In this document: piece by piece, positions 47,842 to 56,928 of the stretch | Numbering within the stretch: the first letter of the stretch is position 1 | How the letters are laid out: each line of letters begins with the position of its first letter | Origin: Variovorax flavidus | GTDB lineage: Bacteria; Pseudomonadota; Gammaproteobacteria; Burkholderiales; Burkholderiaceae_C | Assembly (NCBI RefSeq): GCF_030317145.1 | Contig: NZ_JASZYE010000001.1 | Coordinates: 1,488,001 to 1,552,000, forward strand | Length of the DNA stretch: 64,000 bases | Reading direction: 5' to 3' | The notes under the pieces: model-generated | What the model was told of the DNA's origin: nothing | Database searches by the model: none | What the model saw: only the letters and a program-made list of their open reading frames with translations | Program-made: the position numbers and the translations under genes

Positions 47842-48944
47842 GCGCGCTCCGTCGCGGCCGGCTGGATCGGAATGGTCGGCGAGCGCGGCTTTTCGCGCGC
47901 AACCATCTGGTCGATGAGCCTCCGCGCCCACATCGCGCCGGCGTCGATGTTGAGGTTGTAGAAGCTGTAGTCGGGTCGCTCGTCGATGGCGCGCTGCTGG
48001 GCTTCGAGCACCACCTCGTCTTCCCGGAAGATGCCGGCCACGCCCTCGCGCAGTTCGTGCGTGAGGCGTTGCTCGCCGATGCAGTAGTTGCGCGCGAAGG
48101 CCCAGAAATAGAGGCAGGTCTTGTCGGTCTCCGGCGTGATGGTGTTGAGCACGAAGCCGTTGACACCCTTGCTGCGGTCGCCGGGCAGGCCGTTGCGCGG
48201 CACGGCACCGCTGCCCGCCTCGGCCACGCCGACGTCGATGTTGACCGTGCAGGGCCCCTCGAAGCGAATGATCTGCCAGCGATCGACCTTGCCCCGGTAG
48301 CCGTGCGCGTGGTGGATCTGCCCGGCCCAGAACGGCGGCGCGTCGATGTCCTCCATCCAGCGCGTGACGGTGGCCGAGCGGTCGCCATGCGTCGCGACGA
48401 ACGGCGCCTCGGCCACGGCACGATTGCCGATCGACGAGCCATGCACGAAGGTCTCGTGCGTCAGGTCCATCAGGTTGTCGACGACCAGCCGGTAGTCGCA
48501 GGCCACGCGGATCATCTTGCCGTCGCCGGCCCATTCGGGGTCATCGTTCCAATGCATGTCGGGCACCAGCGCCGGATCGGCCTTGGCGGGATCGCCCGGC
48601 CAAACCCAGACGAAGCGATGCTTCTCGACCACCGGGTAAGAGCGCACGCAGGCCGAAGGATTCAGCGTCTCCTGGCTCGGCATGAAGGTGCAGCGCCCCT
48701 GGCTGTTGTAGACGAGGCCGTGGTAGCCGCAAACGAGTTCGTCGCCTTCCAGCCGGCCGAGCGACAAGGGCATCAGGCGGTGCCAGCAGGCGTCTTCCAG
48801 CGCAGCGACCTGGCCGTCGGTCCGCCGGTAGAGCACCAGCTTCTGGTTGCAGATCGTGCGCGCCAGCAGTGCGTGCTTGACTTCGACGTCATACGCCGCG
48901 GCGTACCAGGCATTCAACGGAAATGGACTCGTGGAGGCATTCAT
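47838..48944 (-). CDS. vanA: VanA-type Rieske O-demethylase oxygenase
   Basis: A 368-residue Rieske non-heme iron oxygenase. The Rieske [2Fe-2S] ligands are C53, H55, C72 and H75; the mononuclear iron site is D159, H162 and H167 in [13 protein letters not shown]. The overall sequence is VanA-like (vanillate O-demethylase), but other methoxy-aromatics or N-methyl compounds are possible substrates. It requires the VanB-type reductase downstream. The start ATG at 48944 lies 9 bases from a perfect CTGTATACAG palindrome. Confidence 0.9.
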   Translation of the reverse strand: MNASTSPFPLNAWYAAAYDVEVKHALLARTICNQKLVLYRRTDGQVAALEDACWHRLMPLSLGRLEGDELVCGYHGLVYNSQGRCTFMPSQETLNPSACVRSYPVVEKHRFVWVWPGDPAKADPALVPDMHWNDDPEWAGDGKMIRVACDYRLVVDNLMDLTHETFVHGSSIGNRAVAEAPFVATHGDRSATVTRWMEDIDAPPFWAGQIHHAHGYRGKVDRWQIIRFEGPCTVNIDVGVAEAGSGAVPRNGLPGDRSKGVNGFVLNTITPETDKTCLYFWAFARNYCIGEQRLTHELREGVAGIFREDEVVLEAQQRAIDERPDYSFYNLNIDAGAMWARRLIDQMVAREKPRSPTIPIQPAATERA

Positions 48945-49089
48945 GGATACGCACTGTATACAGAGACGCCATAAAATCCAGTCTTTCCGCCCATATTCAG
49001 GGTAAACACCAGCCTAACTGTATCCACTGCAGGGCCATCCTGAGCGGATACGATCGACCGTTCTTTTCCAGATTCGACGGAGCCAACCC
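48945..49089. promoter_or_regulatory. Divergent promoter with GntR-type operator
   Basis: The perfect palindrome CTGTATACAG lies at 48954-48963 and a second, imperfect copy, CTGTATCCAC, at 49018-49027 (8 of 10 matches), 64 bases or about six helical turns apart. They flank the divergent starts of vanA and the MetE-like gene. TGTATACA-type sites are typical of FadR-subfamily GntR proteins, one of which is in the adjacent operon. Confidence 0.5.
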
Positions 49090-50211
49090 ATGTCCCAGCA
49101 CGCCGCCCTGCCTGCCCGCTACGACCACGTCGGCAGCTTTCTGCGCCCCCAATACCTGCTCGAAGCCCGAGAGCAAAAAGCCAAGGGCGAGATCACGCCC
49201 GAGCAGCTTCGCAAGGTCGAAGACAAGGCCATCACCGAGATCGTCAAGTTCCAGGAAGACGTGGGCCTGAAGAGCATCACCGACGGCGAATTCCGCCGGA
49301 CCTACTTCCACATCGACTTCCTCGAGCAACTCGGCGGTGTGAAGACCGACATTCCAGTCACCATCCGCAAGCCCGACGGCACCGAAGAACTGGCGCCGCC
49401 CGTCATGCGCGTGATCGACAAGGTCCGCCACGCCAAGAACATCCAGCTCGCGGACTTCCAGTACCTCAAGAGCCAGGTGTCGGCGGGCAACACGCCCAAG
49501 GTCACCATCCCCTCGCCCACGATGCTGCACTTCCGCGGCGGCCGCGCCGGCATCAGCAAGGAGGCCTACCCCGAGCTCGACCCGACCTTCTATGACGACG
49601 TCGCCAAGGCCTACGGCGACGAGCTGCGCTCGCTGGCCGAAGCCGGCTGCACCTACGTGCAGATGGACGACACCAACCTCGCCTATCTCTGCGACGAGAA
49701 GATGCGCGAAGCCGCCCGCCAGCGCGGTGACGACCCCAACGAGCTGCCGCACCGCTACGCCGCCTTCATCAACAAGGTCGTGGCGCAGAAGCCCGCCGGC
49801 ATGACGCTCGCGATGCACCTGTGTCGCGGCAATTTCAAGAGCACCCACGCCGCGGCCGGCAACTACGAGCCGGTGGCCGAGGCGCTGCTCAAGGAGATGG
49901 ACCTCGACGCCTACTTCCTCGAATACGACGATGCCCGCTCCGGCGACTTCCGCCCGCTGCGCTTCCTGCCCAAGGGCAAGACGGTCGTGCTGGGCCTGGT
50001 GACCACCAAGTTCGGCGAGATGGAAGACAAGGACGAGCTCAAGAGCCGCATCGAAGCCGCCGCCAAGTACGTGTCGCTCGACCAGCTGGCGCTGTCGCCG
50101 CAGTGCGGTTTCTCCAGCACGGTGCACGGCAACAACATCGCCGTCGAGGCACAGCGCGCCAAGCTGCGTCTCGTGGTCGAAGTCGCACAGGAAGTCTGGG
50201 GAGGGGTGTAG
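49090..50211 (+). CDS. MetE-like (YxjG-type) methyltransferase
   Basis: A 373-residue protein homologous to the C-terminal catalytic barrel of cobalamin-independent methionine synthase. Zinc ligands are visible: H243 and C245 in AMHLCRGN, E278, and C339 in SPQCGF. The N-terminal folate domain of full MetE is absent. Members of this family may use alkyl-corrinoids or other methyl donors. It is divergent from the VanA-type operon with shared operator sites, suggesting a linked methyl or methoxy metabolism. The repeat copy C begins right at its stop. Confidence 0.82.
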   Translation: MSQHAALPARYDHVGSFLRPQYLLEAREQKAKGEITPEQLRKVEDKAITEIVKFQEDVGLKSITDGEFRRTYFHIDFLEQLGGVKTDIPVTIRKPDGTEELAPPVMRVIDKVRHAKNIQLADFQYLKSQVSAGNTPKVTIPSPTMLHFRGGRAGISKEAYPELDPTFYDDVAKAYGDELRSLAEAGCTYVQMDDTNLAYLCDEKMREAARQRGDDPNELPHRYAAFINKVVAQKPAGMTLAMHLCRGNFKSTHAAAGNYEPVAEALLKEMDLDAYFLEYDDARSGDFRPLRFLPKGKTVVLGLVTTKFGEMEDKDELKSRIEAAAKYVSLDQLALSPQCGFSSTVHGNNIAVEAQRAKLRLVVEVAQEVWGGV

Positions 50212-50304
50212 CTCGCCCCCAGGCTTCGCGCACTTCGTGTCGCTTCGCCAACCCCCTGCCGGGGGCAACACCGGCGGCCCGGCAGAGCCGGTTCCGCGGT
50301 GTTT
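50211..50304 (+). repeat. 94-bp dispersed intergenic repeat, copy C
   Basis: Begins GCTCGCCCCCAGGCTTCGCG at the stop codon of the MetE-like gene and ends GGTTCCGCGGTGTTTC. It is close to copy A over its whole length, and shares the nested inverted repeat in its 3' half. Same strand as copies A and B. Confidence 0.85.
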
Positions 50305-50380
50305 CGCGACGGGACCCGCGCGACGGAGCCTTCTTCGTTGGACGGTTTGTATTCGCGTTCCGTTGAAGTAGGCTCCGGGG

Positions 50381-51049
50381 ATGAAGCTCTTCACCGGTCC
50401 CCTCAGCATGTTCGGCGCCAAGGCGCAGATCGCATTGCTCGAAAAAGGGCTCGCGTTCGAATGCGTCATGGTGCCCTTCGATCGCGACGACAACTACGAG
50501 CCCAGGCACCCTGAGGTTCTGCGCGTCAACCCGAAGCGGCAGGTGCCGGTGCTGATCGACGGCGACGTCGAGTTGTTCGACTCGACGCAGATCTTCGAAT
50601 ACCTCGAAGACCGCGCGCCCACTCCCCCGCTCTGGCCCGCGGGCGCCGCGGCGCGGGCACGGGCCCGGCAGCTGGAGCTCAAGTCGGACGAGGTCTACTT
50701 CCCCCAGGTGGTGAAGCTTTTCGGACTCCAGCACGACATGCAAAGCCCGGCGGCGCTTGCCGCCTGCGGCGCCTGCGCCCGCTTTCATGAAGACCTGGAT
50801 CGCCTGCTGAGCGACCGGGACTATCTTGCGGGCTCCTATTCCTACGCCGACATCGCCTTCTATATGGCGCACGTGTTCGCCGACCGCAAGGGCGCAGGCA
50901 TGACCGAGGCCACCCCACGTCTGGTGGCGTGGCGCGATCGCATCGGCGCACGGGATGCCGTGCGCGAAGTGGTCGGCGCGATGATGGGTTTCCTTGCCTC
51001 GGAGGGCCGTCCGGTGCCTGCCTTCCTGCAGCAGCACCTCCGCACGTGA
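50381..51049 (+). CDS. Glutathione S-transferase family protein
   Basis: A 222-residue protein with an N-terminal thioredoxin-fold domain (MKLFTGPLSMFGAKAQIALL, then the glutathione-binding segment RQVPVLIDGDVELFDSTQI) and a C-terminal helical domain. The Ser in position 9 region (GPLSMFG) could be the catalytic Ser of theta/zeta-like classes. It overlaps the cardiolipin synthase-like gene by four bases (GTGA). Confidence 0.85.
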   Translation: MKLFTGPLSMFGAKAQIALLEKGLAFECVMVPFDRDDNYEPRHPEVLRVNPKRQVPVLIDGDVELFDSTQIFEYLEDRAPTPPLWPAGAAARARARQLELKSDEVYFPQVVKLFGLQHDMQSPAALAACGACARFHEDLDRLLSDRDYLAGSYSYADIAFYMAHVFADRKGAGMTEATPRLVAWRDRIGARDAVREVVGAMMGFLASEGRPVPAFLQQHLRT

Positions 51050-52425
51050 ACCAGCTCGACGACCTGCTCGACTGGCTGCCATCGCCGTCGCAGCATTTGC
51101 TGGTCGTCACTGTCGCCCTGCTGGTCTACGTGTTGAGCACGCGCGCACGGCGCGAGCAACGCGCGCCCACCACGGCGATCGCCTGGGTGATGGGCCTCGT
51201 GCTCGTGCCGTACGTCATCCTGCCGATGTACCTGATGTTCGGCCAGCGCAAGCTGCGGCCGACCGGCTCGCCCCGCCCGCCGCGGTCCGCGCCGGCGGGA
51301 CACTGGGCGGCCGACCTGATCGAAAGCTTCGGTCTCGCTCCGCCGGGCCGGTGCACGCCCCGCTTTCATTCCGATGGCGGCTCGGCGCGCGATGCGCTCT
51401 TCGAAGTCATCGAGGGCGCGCGCCACCGCATCGACGTGTGCACCTTCATCATCGGCGATGACGCGCTCGGGCACGAGGTCATCAACCGCTTGTCGCGCCG
51501 AGCCCGCGCAGGCATCAAGGTGCGCGTGCTGCTCGACGGCTTTGGCGCGCTCTCGCTGCCGCGCTCGCATTTCGACTCGTTGCGCGAGGCTGGCGCCGAA
51601 GTCGCCGTGTTCCGCCCCATCTTCAGCCTGCGCCGCACCGGCCCGCGCAACCTGCGGAACCATCGCAAGCTCACGATCGCTGACGACGGCTGGCTCTGGT
51701 CGGGCGGCCGCAATCTGGCCGGCGAATACTTCACGGGCAACGACGACCATCCCCTTCCGTGGCACGACCTGTCCTTCGACCTCCAGGGCAGCGTGGCGGC
51801 CGCGGCGGCGCGGCAGTTCGACCACGACTGGTCGTCGGTGCGCAAACGCAAGCCGCGCGCGATCGCGGCCGACGACAGCCCCTCAGGCGAAGGCCTCGCC
51901 CAGTTCCTGCCGAGCGGCCCGGACCAGACGGAAGACACTGCGCATGCGCTGCTGATCGACGCCTGTTTCCGCGCCGAGCATCGGCTGCTCGCGATCACGC
52001 CTTACTTCGTGCCCGGTGACGGCCTGCGCGATGCGTTGCGGCTCGCCGCACGCCGCGGGGTGCAGGTCACGATCGCGATGCCTGCGCAATCGAACCACCG
52101 GCTGGCCGACTTCGTTCGCGCCCGCGCCATGCGCGACCTCGCACGCGCCGGCGTCATCTTTCGCATGCTGCCCTTCATGGCGCACGCCAAAGCGGTGGTG
52201 GTGGACGACAACCTGGCCCTGTGCGGCTCGATCAATCTCGACATGCGCAGCCTGCTGCTGAATCACGAAGCGGCCGTGGTGTTCTACGGCCGCGGCGAGG
52301 TCGAGTGGCTCGCCCAGTGGATCGAGACCGCCGCCTCCGCCGGCGAAACCTATCGCGCGCGCAGGCCCGGGCTGGTTCGCGACGTGGCCGAAGGGCTGCT
52401 GCTCACGATTGCGTTCCAGCTCTGA
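51046..52425 (+). CDS. cls: Cardiolipin synthase-like phospholipase D
   Basis: A 459-residue membrane protein with two N-terminal helices and two HKD motifs: H206-K208-D213 (NHRKLTIADD) and H380-K382-D387 (AHAKAVVVDD). It joins two phosphatidylglycerol molecules (or PG with CDP-DAG) to form cardiolipin. The GTG start at 51046 overlaps the GST stop. Its 3' end overlaps the convergent NDUFA9-like gene by 23 bases. Confidence 0.9.
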   Translation: MNQLDDLLDWLPSPSQHLLVVTVALLVYVLSTRARREQRAPTTAIAWVMGLVLVPYVILPMYLMFGQRKLRPTGSPRPPRSAPAGHWAADLIESFGLAPPGRCTPRFHSDGGSARDALFEVIEGARHRIDVCTFIIGDDALGHEVINRLSRRARAGIKVRVLLDGFGALSLPRSHFDSLREAGAEVAVFRPIFSLRRTGPRNLRNHRKLTIADDGWLWSGGRNLAGEYFTGNDDHPLPWHDLSFDLQGSVAAAAARQFDHDWSSVRKRKPRAIAADDSPSGEGLAQFLPSGPDQTEDTAHALLIDACFRAEHRLLAITPYFVPGDGLRDALRLAARRGVQVTIAMPAQSNHRLADFVRARAMRDLARAGVIFRMLPFMAHAKAVVVDDNLALCGSINLDMRSLLLNHEAAVVFYGRGEVEWLAQWIETAASAGETYRARRPGLVRDVAEGLLLTIAFQL

Positions 52426-53329
52426 CCCGGTCGGCACCGAGGTATTCCGGCGCGACCGCTCCGAGCGCGGCAGCCCGAATGCCCATATCCGCCAGCGACG
52501 GGAGCCTGCCGCTGGCCACGTTCGGCGTCTTCATGGACTGCAGGTTGTCGCGCGACATCAGCGGCTCGCCCGGCAAGCGTTCCATCACTGCCGCCTGCAG
52601 GGTTCCGACAGCGGGCGGGAGCGCAATCACGGGACGTTCATGGCCCGACCACCGACCCGCCAGCTTCACAAGCTCCCTGAGCGTGAAGACCTCCGGGCCC
52701 GCGCACTCGAAGGTCTGGCCGGCTGTTTCCGGTCGCTCGAGGCAGACGAGGATCGCGCGGGCAACGTCTTCGACCCACACGGGCTGGAAACGGGCGTCTG
52801 CGGAGGCCAACGGGAGCATTGGCGCAAACCTCAGCAGGCGCGCGAACAGGTTCATGAAGCGATCGTGCTGGCCGTAGATCACGGATGGCCGAAGCACAGT
52901 CACATCGAGATCCGCGCCTTGCAGCACCGCCTCCCCCTCAGCCTTCGACCGCAGGTACCGGCTCGGCTGCGCGCTGTCGACTCCGAGTGCGCTGACATGC
53001 ACGATCCGGCGGACGCCTTTCGAACGGCAGGCACCGGCGAGCGTCCGGGGCAAGGCGACGTGCGTTCGGACGAACTCGGCCTCGCTCCCGTGCAGGATCG
53101 CAACGAGATTGACCACAGCGTCATGGCCTTCGACTAGGCCCGCGAGTTGCACCGGGTCGTGGACGTCCGCACGCACGACCGTCGCGGACGGCGGCAGCCC
53201 CCGTTGCCTTGCTTGCGCCGGTCGACGGCTAGGCACTGTGATCCCGGTTGCGCCGTCCGAGGCAGCGATGAGCGCACACAGGCTGCGACCCACGAAGCCC
53301 GTTCCTCCGAGGACCAGGACCTTGTTCAT
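52403..53329 (-). CDS. NDUFA9-like/atypical SDR NAD(P)-binding protein
   Basis: A 308-residue protein of the complex I NDUFA9 subunit-like, atypical extended SDR family. The cofactor motif is VLVLGGTGFVGRSL at the N-terminus, then VNLVAILHGSEAEF, and VSALGVDSAQPSRYLRSKAE with the usual Tyr-x3-Lys arrangement. The ATG at 53329 overlaps the stop of the ROK gene (ATGA). The role is likely quinone or lipid related. The C-terminus is opposite the cls end. Confidence 0.85.
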   Translation of the reverse strand: MNKVLVLGGTGFVGRSLCALIAASDGATGITVPSRRPAQARQRGLPPSATVVRADVHDPVQLAGLVEGHDAVVNLVAILHGSEAEFVRTHVALPRTLAGACRSKGVRRIVHVSALGVDSAQPSRYLRSKAEGEAVLQGADLDVTVLRPSVIYGQHDRFMNLFARLLRFAPMLPLASADARFQPVWVEDVARAILVCLERPETAGQTFECAGPEVFTLRELVKLAGRWSGHERPVIALPPAVGTLQAAVMERLPGEPLMSRDNLQSMKTPNVASGRLPSLADMGIRAAALGAVAPEYLGADRVRAGTQS

Positions 53330-54408
53330 CCGCCTTCCGTCCGCTTGTTGGTGTAGCTCGCGTTGCCCAACCCCGTGCCGATGGTCAGGATGGCCCAGCA
53401 CTTCACATCCTGCATGAAGGGCAGTTCGCTCAAACCTTGAACGACCGCGTCGTTATGCATCAACGCCATGGTCGGCGCGCCGTGGATGGTCGGGATCCGC
53501 TTGCACAACTCGCTGGGCAAGTGGAAGTTGTCGCTCTCCCAGTGGCCAGGAAGGTTCTGCGCACCGCGCGAGATCGAGCCGTCCTTGGCAATCAGCCCCG
53601 GGCATGCGATGCCGATGTACGGCGCGAGCCGGATGCCCTTCTTCTTGCAGTAGCGGACCTGCGCTTCGAGCATTTCGGCCAGACGATCGATCAGCGCCTT
53701 GCGGTTGGGTCGGTCGTCCTTGTGTCGCCACTTTTCGCGGCGGAGCACCTTGGCCTTGGACATGTCCTTGGCGCGCTTCATCCGCATCTTGACGATGCCG
53801 CAGCGCACGTTGGTGCCCCCGATGTCGAGCGCGAGAATCGCGTCGTGGTGCGCGAGCAGCGGCGGCGGCACGAGGTGCACCCAGCCCAGCAGACCGGCGT
53901 CGTCGGTCTCGTGGCAGATGCGGGCGAGTTGCACCGGCACCTTCGAGTCCTGCAGGATCGCCGCGGCCTGCAGGATGGCGCGCTCGCCCACGTCGCTCTC
54001 CGGAAAGCCGCCGCCGATCACGATGCGCTCGACGCCCTTCCACGACGGCTGCCGCATGAAGCGCTCGATCACCCAGGCGAGTTCCTCCGCGAATTCCTCG
54101 ATGGCTGCGTGCACCACGTCGGCCGCTTCGGAGGCGTCCTTGGCCCCGAGCGCCTCGTCCAGCGTCGCCTTGCTGAGGTCCTTGGAATGACGACCGCCGA
54201 GCGGGTCCTTGCCTTTGCGCCGGCGTTTCTGCCGCCAGCGCTCCAGCAGCGCCCGGAAAGCGGTCTGGCTCGCCTGGTCTCCGATGAAGCCGTCCTTGTC
54301 CCGCAACTGTAGGCTGTAGCCCTCGACAACGACCGAAGGCAGCTCACGCGCGCCATGCACGTCGGGCAGCGGATGCGATTCACTCTCGGGTGCCATTGCG
54401 TCTTTCAT
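53326..54408 (-). CDS. ROK-family protein with unusual, apparently circularly permuted, domain order
   Basis: A 360-residue ASKHA-fold sugar kinase-like protein. In normal ROK proteins the phosphate motif DIGGT is at the N-terminus and the helix plus IVLGGG...DDAGLIG motif at the C-terminus. Here the order is reversed: VERIVIGGGFPES (about 127-139) and ETDDAGLLG (167-175) come first, then DIGGTNVRCG (195-204), then IACPGLI, MHNDAVVQGL and TIGTGLGNA just before the end. No Cys-x-Cys-G-x2-G-C zinc motif is present. This suggests a circular permutation. Kinase activity is undemonstrated. It overlaps the NDUFA9-like gene and lies 9 bases after an alpha/beta hydrolase gene. Confidence 0.8.
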   Translation of the reverse strand: MKDAMAPESESHPLPDVHGARELPSVVVEGYSLQLRDKDGFIGDQASQTAFRALLERWRQKRRRKGKDPLGGRHSKDLSKATLDEALGAKDASEAADVVHAAIEEFAEELAWVIERFMRQPSWKGVERIVIGGGFPESDVGERAILQAAAILQDSKVPVQLARICHETDDAGLLGWVHLVPPPLLAHHDAILALDIGGTNVRCGIVKMRMKRAKDMSKAKVLRREKWRHKDDRPNRKALIDRLAEMLEAQVRYCKKKGIRLAPYIGIACPGLIAKDGSISRGAQNLPGHWESDNFHLPSELCKRIPTIHGAPTMALMHNDAVVQGLSELPFMQDVKCWAILTIGTGLGNASYTNKRTEGG

Positions 54409-54417
54409 GAGGGCCGT

Positions 54418-55206
54418 TCAGTCGGCGGTTGTCTCAAGGATCAGTCGCGAAGTTTCCTCCGGCGCATCCCAGTGCGGAAAGTGGCCGCAGCGTTCGAACC
54501 AGTGCAGGCGCGCATCGGGAAACAGCTGCTGCGCGCGCGCCGCCTGCCGGGGGAAACATAACCGGTCCAGTCGCCCCCAGCCGATGACCATCGGCTTGAC
54601 CCTGCTGCCCGTGGCCAGCCCTTCCTGCGGCGCTCCGCGCACCAGATCACGCAGTATCAAGCTGAAGGATTCCGCCGAAGCGTAGCTGCGCATCTCCTCC
54701 AGCACCAGTGCAGGCGACAGCTGCGCCGCTTTCGCGGAGAACTGTGCCAGCAGCAGCTTGCGTGACCATTCATGGCCGGTGATGGCGGGCATCGCGAATT
54801 GCAGGCTGCGCACCACCCGTCGCGAGAAACAGATCGAACTCTGGTACACGTAGCGCTCCCAGCCACCCCAGAATCCACCCGGTCCAAGCGATATGACGGA
54901 GCCGAGAACGCCGCCGCGCCGCGCCAGTTCGAGGACCAGACGCGCACCGAGCGAACTGCCGACCGCGTCGCTGCCCAGCAGGTCATGTTCCCGCAGGAAC
55001 TGTTCGACCGCATTGCCCAGCGTGCGCACCGAAACCTCGCCCGCCAGCGGCGGACTCTTGCCGAAGCCCGGAAGGTCGATCGCCACCACGGCGCGCTCGG
55101 CAGCCAGCGAATTCAGGATGGTCTGCCACGACCGCCAATTGCTGCCGAGACCATGTACGAGCAACAAGGGCTTTCCTTCACCGCGTCGGACATAGTTGAT
55201 GAGCAC
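54418..55206 (-). CDS. Alpha/beta hydrolase
   Basis: A 262-residue hydrolase. The oxyanion motif LLVHGLGSNWRSW (14-26) and the nucleophile Ser in AVGSSLGARLVLEL, followed by the catalytic His in ERCGHFPHWDAP, are visible. The start is GTG at 55206. It is the first gene of the three-gene operon hydrolase-ROK-NDUFA9-like. Substrate unknown. Confidence 0.87.
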   Translation of the reverse strand: MLINYVRRGEGKPLLLVHGLGSNWRSWQTILNSLAAERAVVAIDLPGFGKSPPLAGEVSVRTLGNAVEQFLREHDLLGSDAVGSSLGARLVLELARRGGVLGSVISLGPGGFWGGWERYVYQSSICFSRRVVRSLQFAMPAITGHEWSRKLLLAQFSAKAAQLSPALVLEEMRSYASAESFSLILRDLVRGAPQEGLATGSRVKPMVIGWGRLDRLCFPRQAARAQQLFPDARLHWFERCGHFPHWDAPEETSRLILETTAD

Positions 55207-55312
55207 GTGTTCAGTTTGCGTTCAGATAGTGCGCCGCAGCATCAGCCTGTCGCACGATCGGCTGTAGGAGAACGAGCCTGTTCGCCCCTGACGGCGCCGA
55301 TACACTGGACCG

Positions 55313-56836
55313 ATGCCTTCCTTGCGCCGACCGTGGCTCACCGCCCTGACTTGCCTGGGTCTGCTCTGCGCTGCGGCGTTTTCGCACAGCTCGCACGCGC
55401 AGGAACAAGGCCTGCGCATAGGCTCCAAGCGATTCACCGAGTCCTACATCCTCGCCGAGGTGCTGGCGCAGACCGCATCGCCGCAGACGCCGACGCCGCC
55501 CTTGGTTCGCCAGGGGCTGGGCAACACCGCGATCGTCTACGAGGCGCTGCGCTCCGGCGGCATCGACCTCTATGCGGAGTACACAGGCACGATCGCGCTG
55601 GAGATCCTCAAGGGCTCCCAGTCGATGACGCGCGAGGCCATGAGCGCGGCCCTTGCTCCACTGGGACTGGGCGTCGCGATTCCGCTCGGCTTCAACGACG
55701 GCTATGCGCTCGCCATGCGCGCAGCTGACGCGGACCGGCTCGGTGTGCACGACCTGAGCGATCTGGCGCGCCATCCCGAACTCAAGCTCGGCCTGTCGAA
55801 CGAGTTCATCGGTCGCGCGGATGGCTGGCAAGGTCTCGCGGCGCGCTACGGATTCAGGCAGGCGCCGACCGGGCTGGACCATGGCCTCGCCTACGACGCG
55901 ATCGTGGCGAAGCAGATCGACGTGATCGACATCTACACCACCGACGCGAAGATCGACCATCTCGGGCTGCGCGTGCTCCGGGACGACCGCGGCTATTTCC
56001 CGCGTTACGACGCCGTGGTGCTGTACCGGCTCGATGTGCCCGCGCGCTGGCCGAAGGCCTGGGCTGCCCTGCAGAAGCTCGAAGGCCGTATCGACGAGCG
56101 CGCCATGATCGCGATGAACGCACGCGCCGAGTTGCAGGGCGTGGCCTTCGACGCGATCGCCCGCGACTTCCTGGCGCAAGGGCAGGCCGGCCCCTCCGAT
56201 GCAGGTTCACGCGGCTTTGTCGCCAAGCTGTTCGGCTCCGACCTGGGCCGGCTGGCGCGCCAGCACCTGATGCTCGTCGCGGTCTCGGTCGGGCTCGCAA
56301 TCCTCATCGCGGTACCCCTCGGGATCCTGGTGTTTCCGCATGTGCGCGCGCGGGCGGTGGTGCTCGGCCTCACGGGCCTGTTGCAGACCATCCCTTCGCT
56401 CGCGCTGCTCGCCGTGCTGATCTCGCTGATCGGCGCGATCGGAACGTTGCCTGCGCTGGTTGCGCTGACGCTTTATTCGCTGCTGCCGATCATGCGCAAC
56501 ACCGTCACTGGCCTGGCGGAGGTTCCGGCGGGATTGCGGCAAGCGGGCACGGCTCTCGGCATGACCGGTACGCAGAGCCTGCAGGTGGTGATGCTTCCGC
56601 TGGCGCTCCCCACCCTCCTGGCCGGCGTGCGAACGGCGACGACCATCGCGATCGGCACCGCGACCATCGCGGCCTTCATCGGGGCGGGCGGCTTCGGTGA
56701 ACGCATCGTGACCGGGCTCGCCCTCAACGACCGCGAATTGCTCCTTGCAGGCGCCATTCCGGCCGCCGTGCTCGCCCTCCTGAGCGAAGCGCTGTTCGAG
56801 ACCATCGAGTTCCTGATGCGCCGACGCCGGGGCTGA
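55313..56836 (+). CDS. Fused osmoprotectant/choline-type ABC substrate-binding protein and permease
   Basis: A 507-residue protein. It has a signal peptide (MPSLRRPWLTALTCLGLLCA), a glycine betaine/choline-type binding domain (about 31-290, start RIGSKRFTESYILAEVLAQT; YAEYTGTIALEIL) and a C-terminal binding-protein-dependent permease domain with about five or six helices (EAA-loop region VPAGLRQAGTALGMTGTQSL). Binding domain before permease is the reverse of known EgtU/OpuABC fusions. No ATPase gene is adjacent in the window. Confidence 0.85.
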   Translation: MPSLRRPWLTALTCLGLLCAAAFSHSSHAQEQGLRIGSKRFTESYILAEVLAQTASPQTPTPPLVRQGLGNTAIVYEALRSGGIDLYAEYTGTIALEILKGSQSMTREAMSAALAPLGLGVAIPLGFNDGYALAMRAADADRLGVHDLSDLARHPELKLGLSNEFIGRADGWQGLAARYGFRQAPTGLDHGLAYDAIVAKQIDVIDIYTTDAKIDHLGLRVLRDDRGYFPRYDAVVLYRLDVPARWPKAWAALQKLEGRIDERAMIAMNARAELQGVAFDAIARDFLAQGQAGPSDAGSRGFVAKLFGSDLGRLARQHLMLVAVSVGLAILIAVPLGILVFPHVRARAVVLGLTGLLQTIPSLALLAVLISLIGAIGTLPALVALTLYSLLPIMRNTVTGLAEVPAGLRQAGTALGMTGTQSLQVVMLPLALPTLLAGVRTATTIAIGTATIAAFIGAGGFGERIVTGLALNDRELLLAGAIPAAVLALLSEALFETIEFLMRRRRG

Positions 56837-56928
56837 GGGACGGCGCATCACCCGATTGCGATGGCGAACGAGCGGGGCTAGTCTCTTGGATCGCTGCCGC
56901 ACACGAGCGCGGTCCGGAGGAGCCAACG

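Noticed and set aside
48997..50493. 498-codon minus-strand frame opposite the MetE-like gene
   Set aside because: No family resemblance and fully explained as the reverse complement of a high-GC coding sequence plus repeat copy C.
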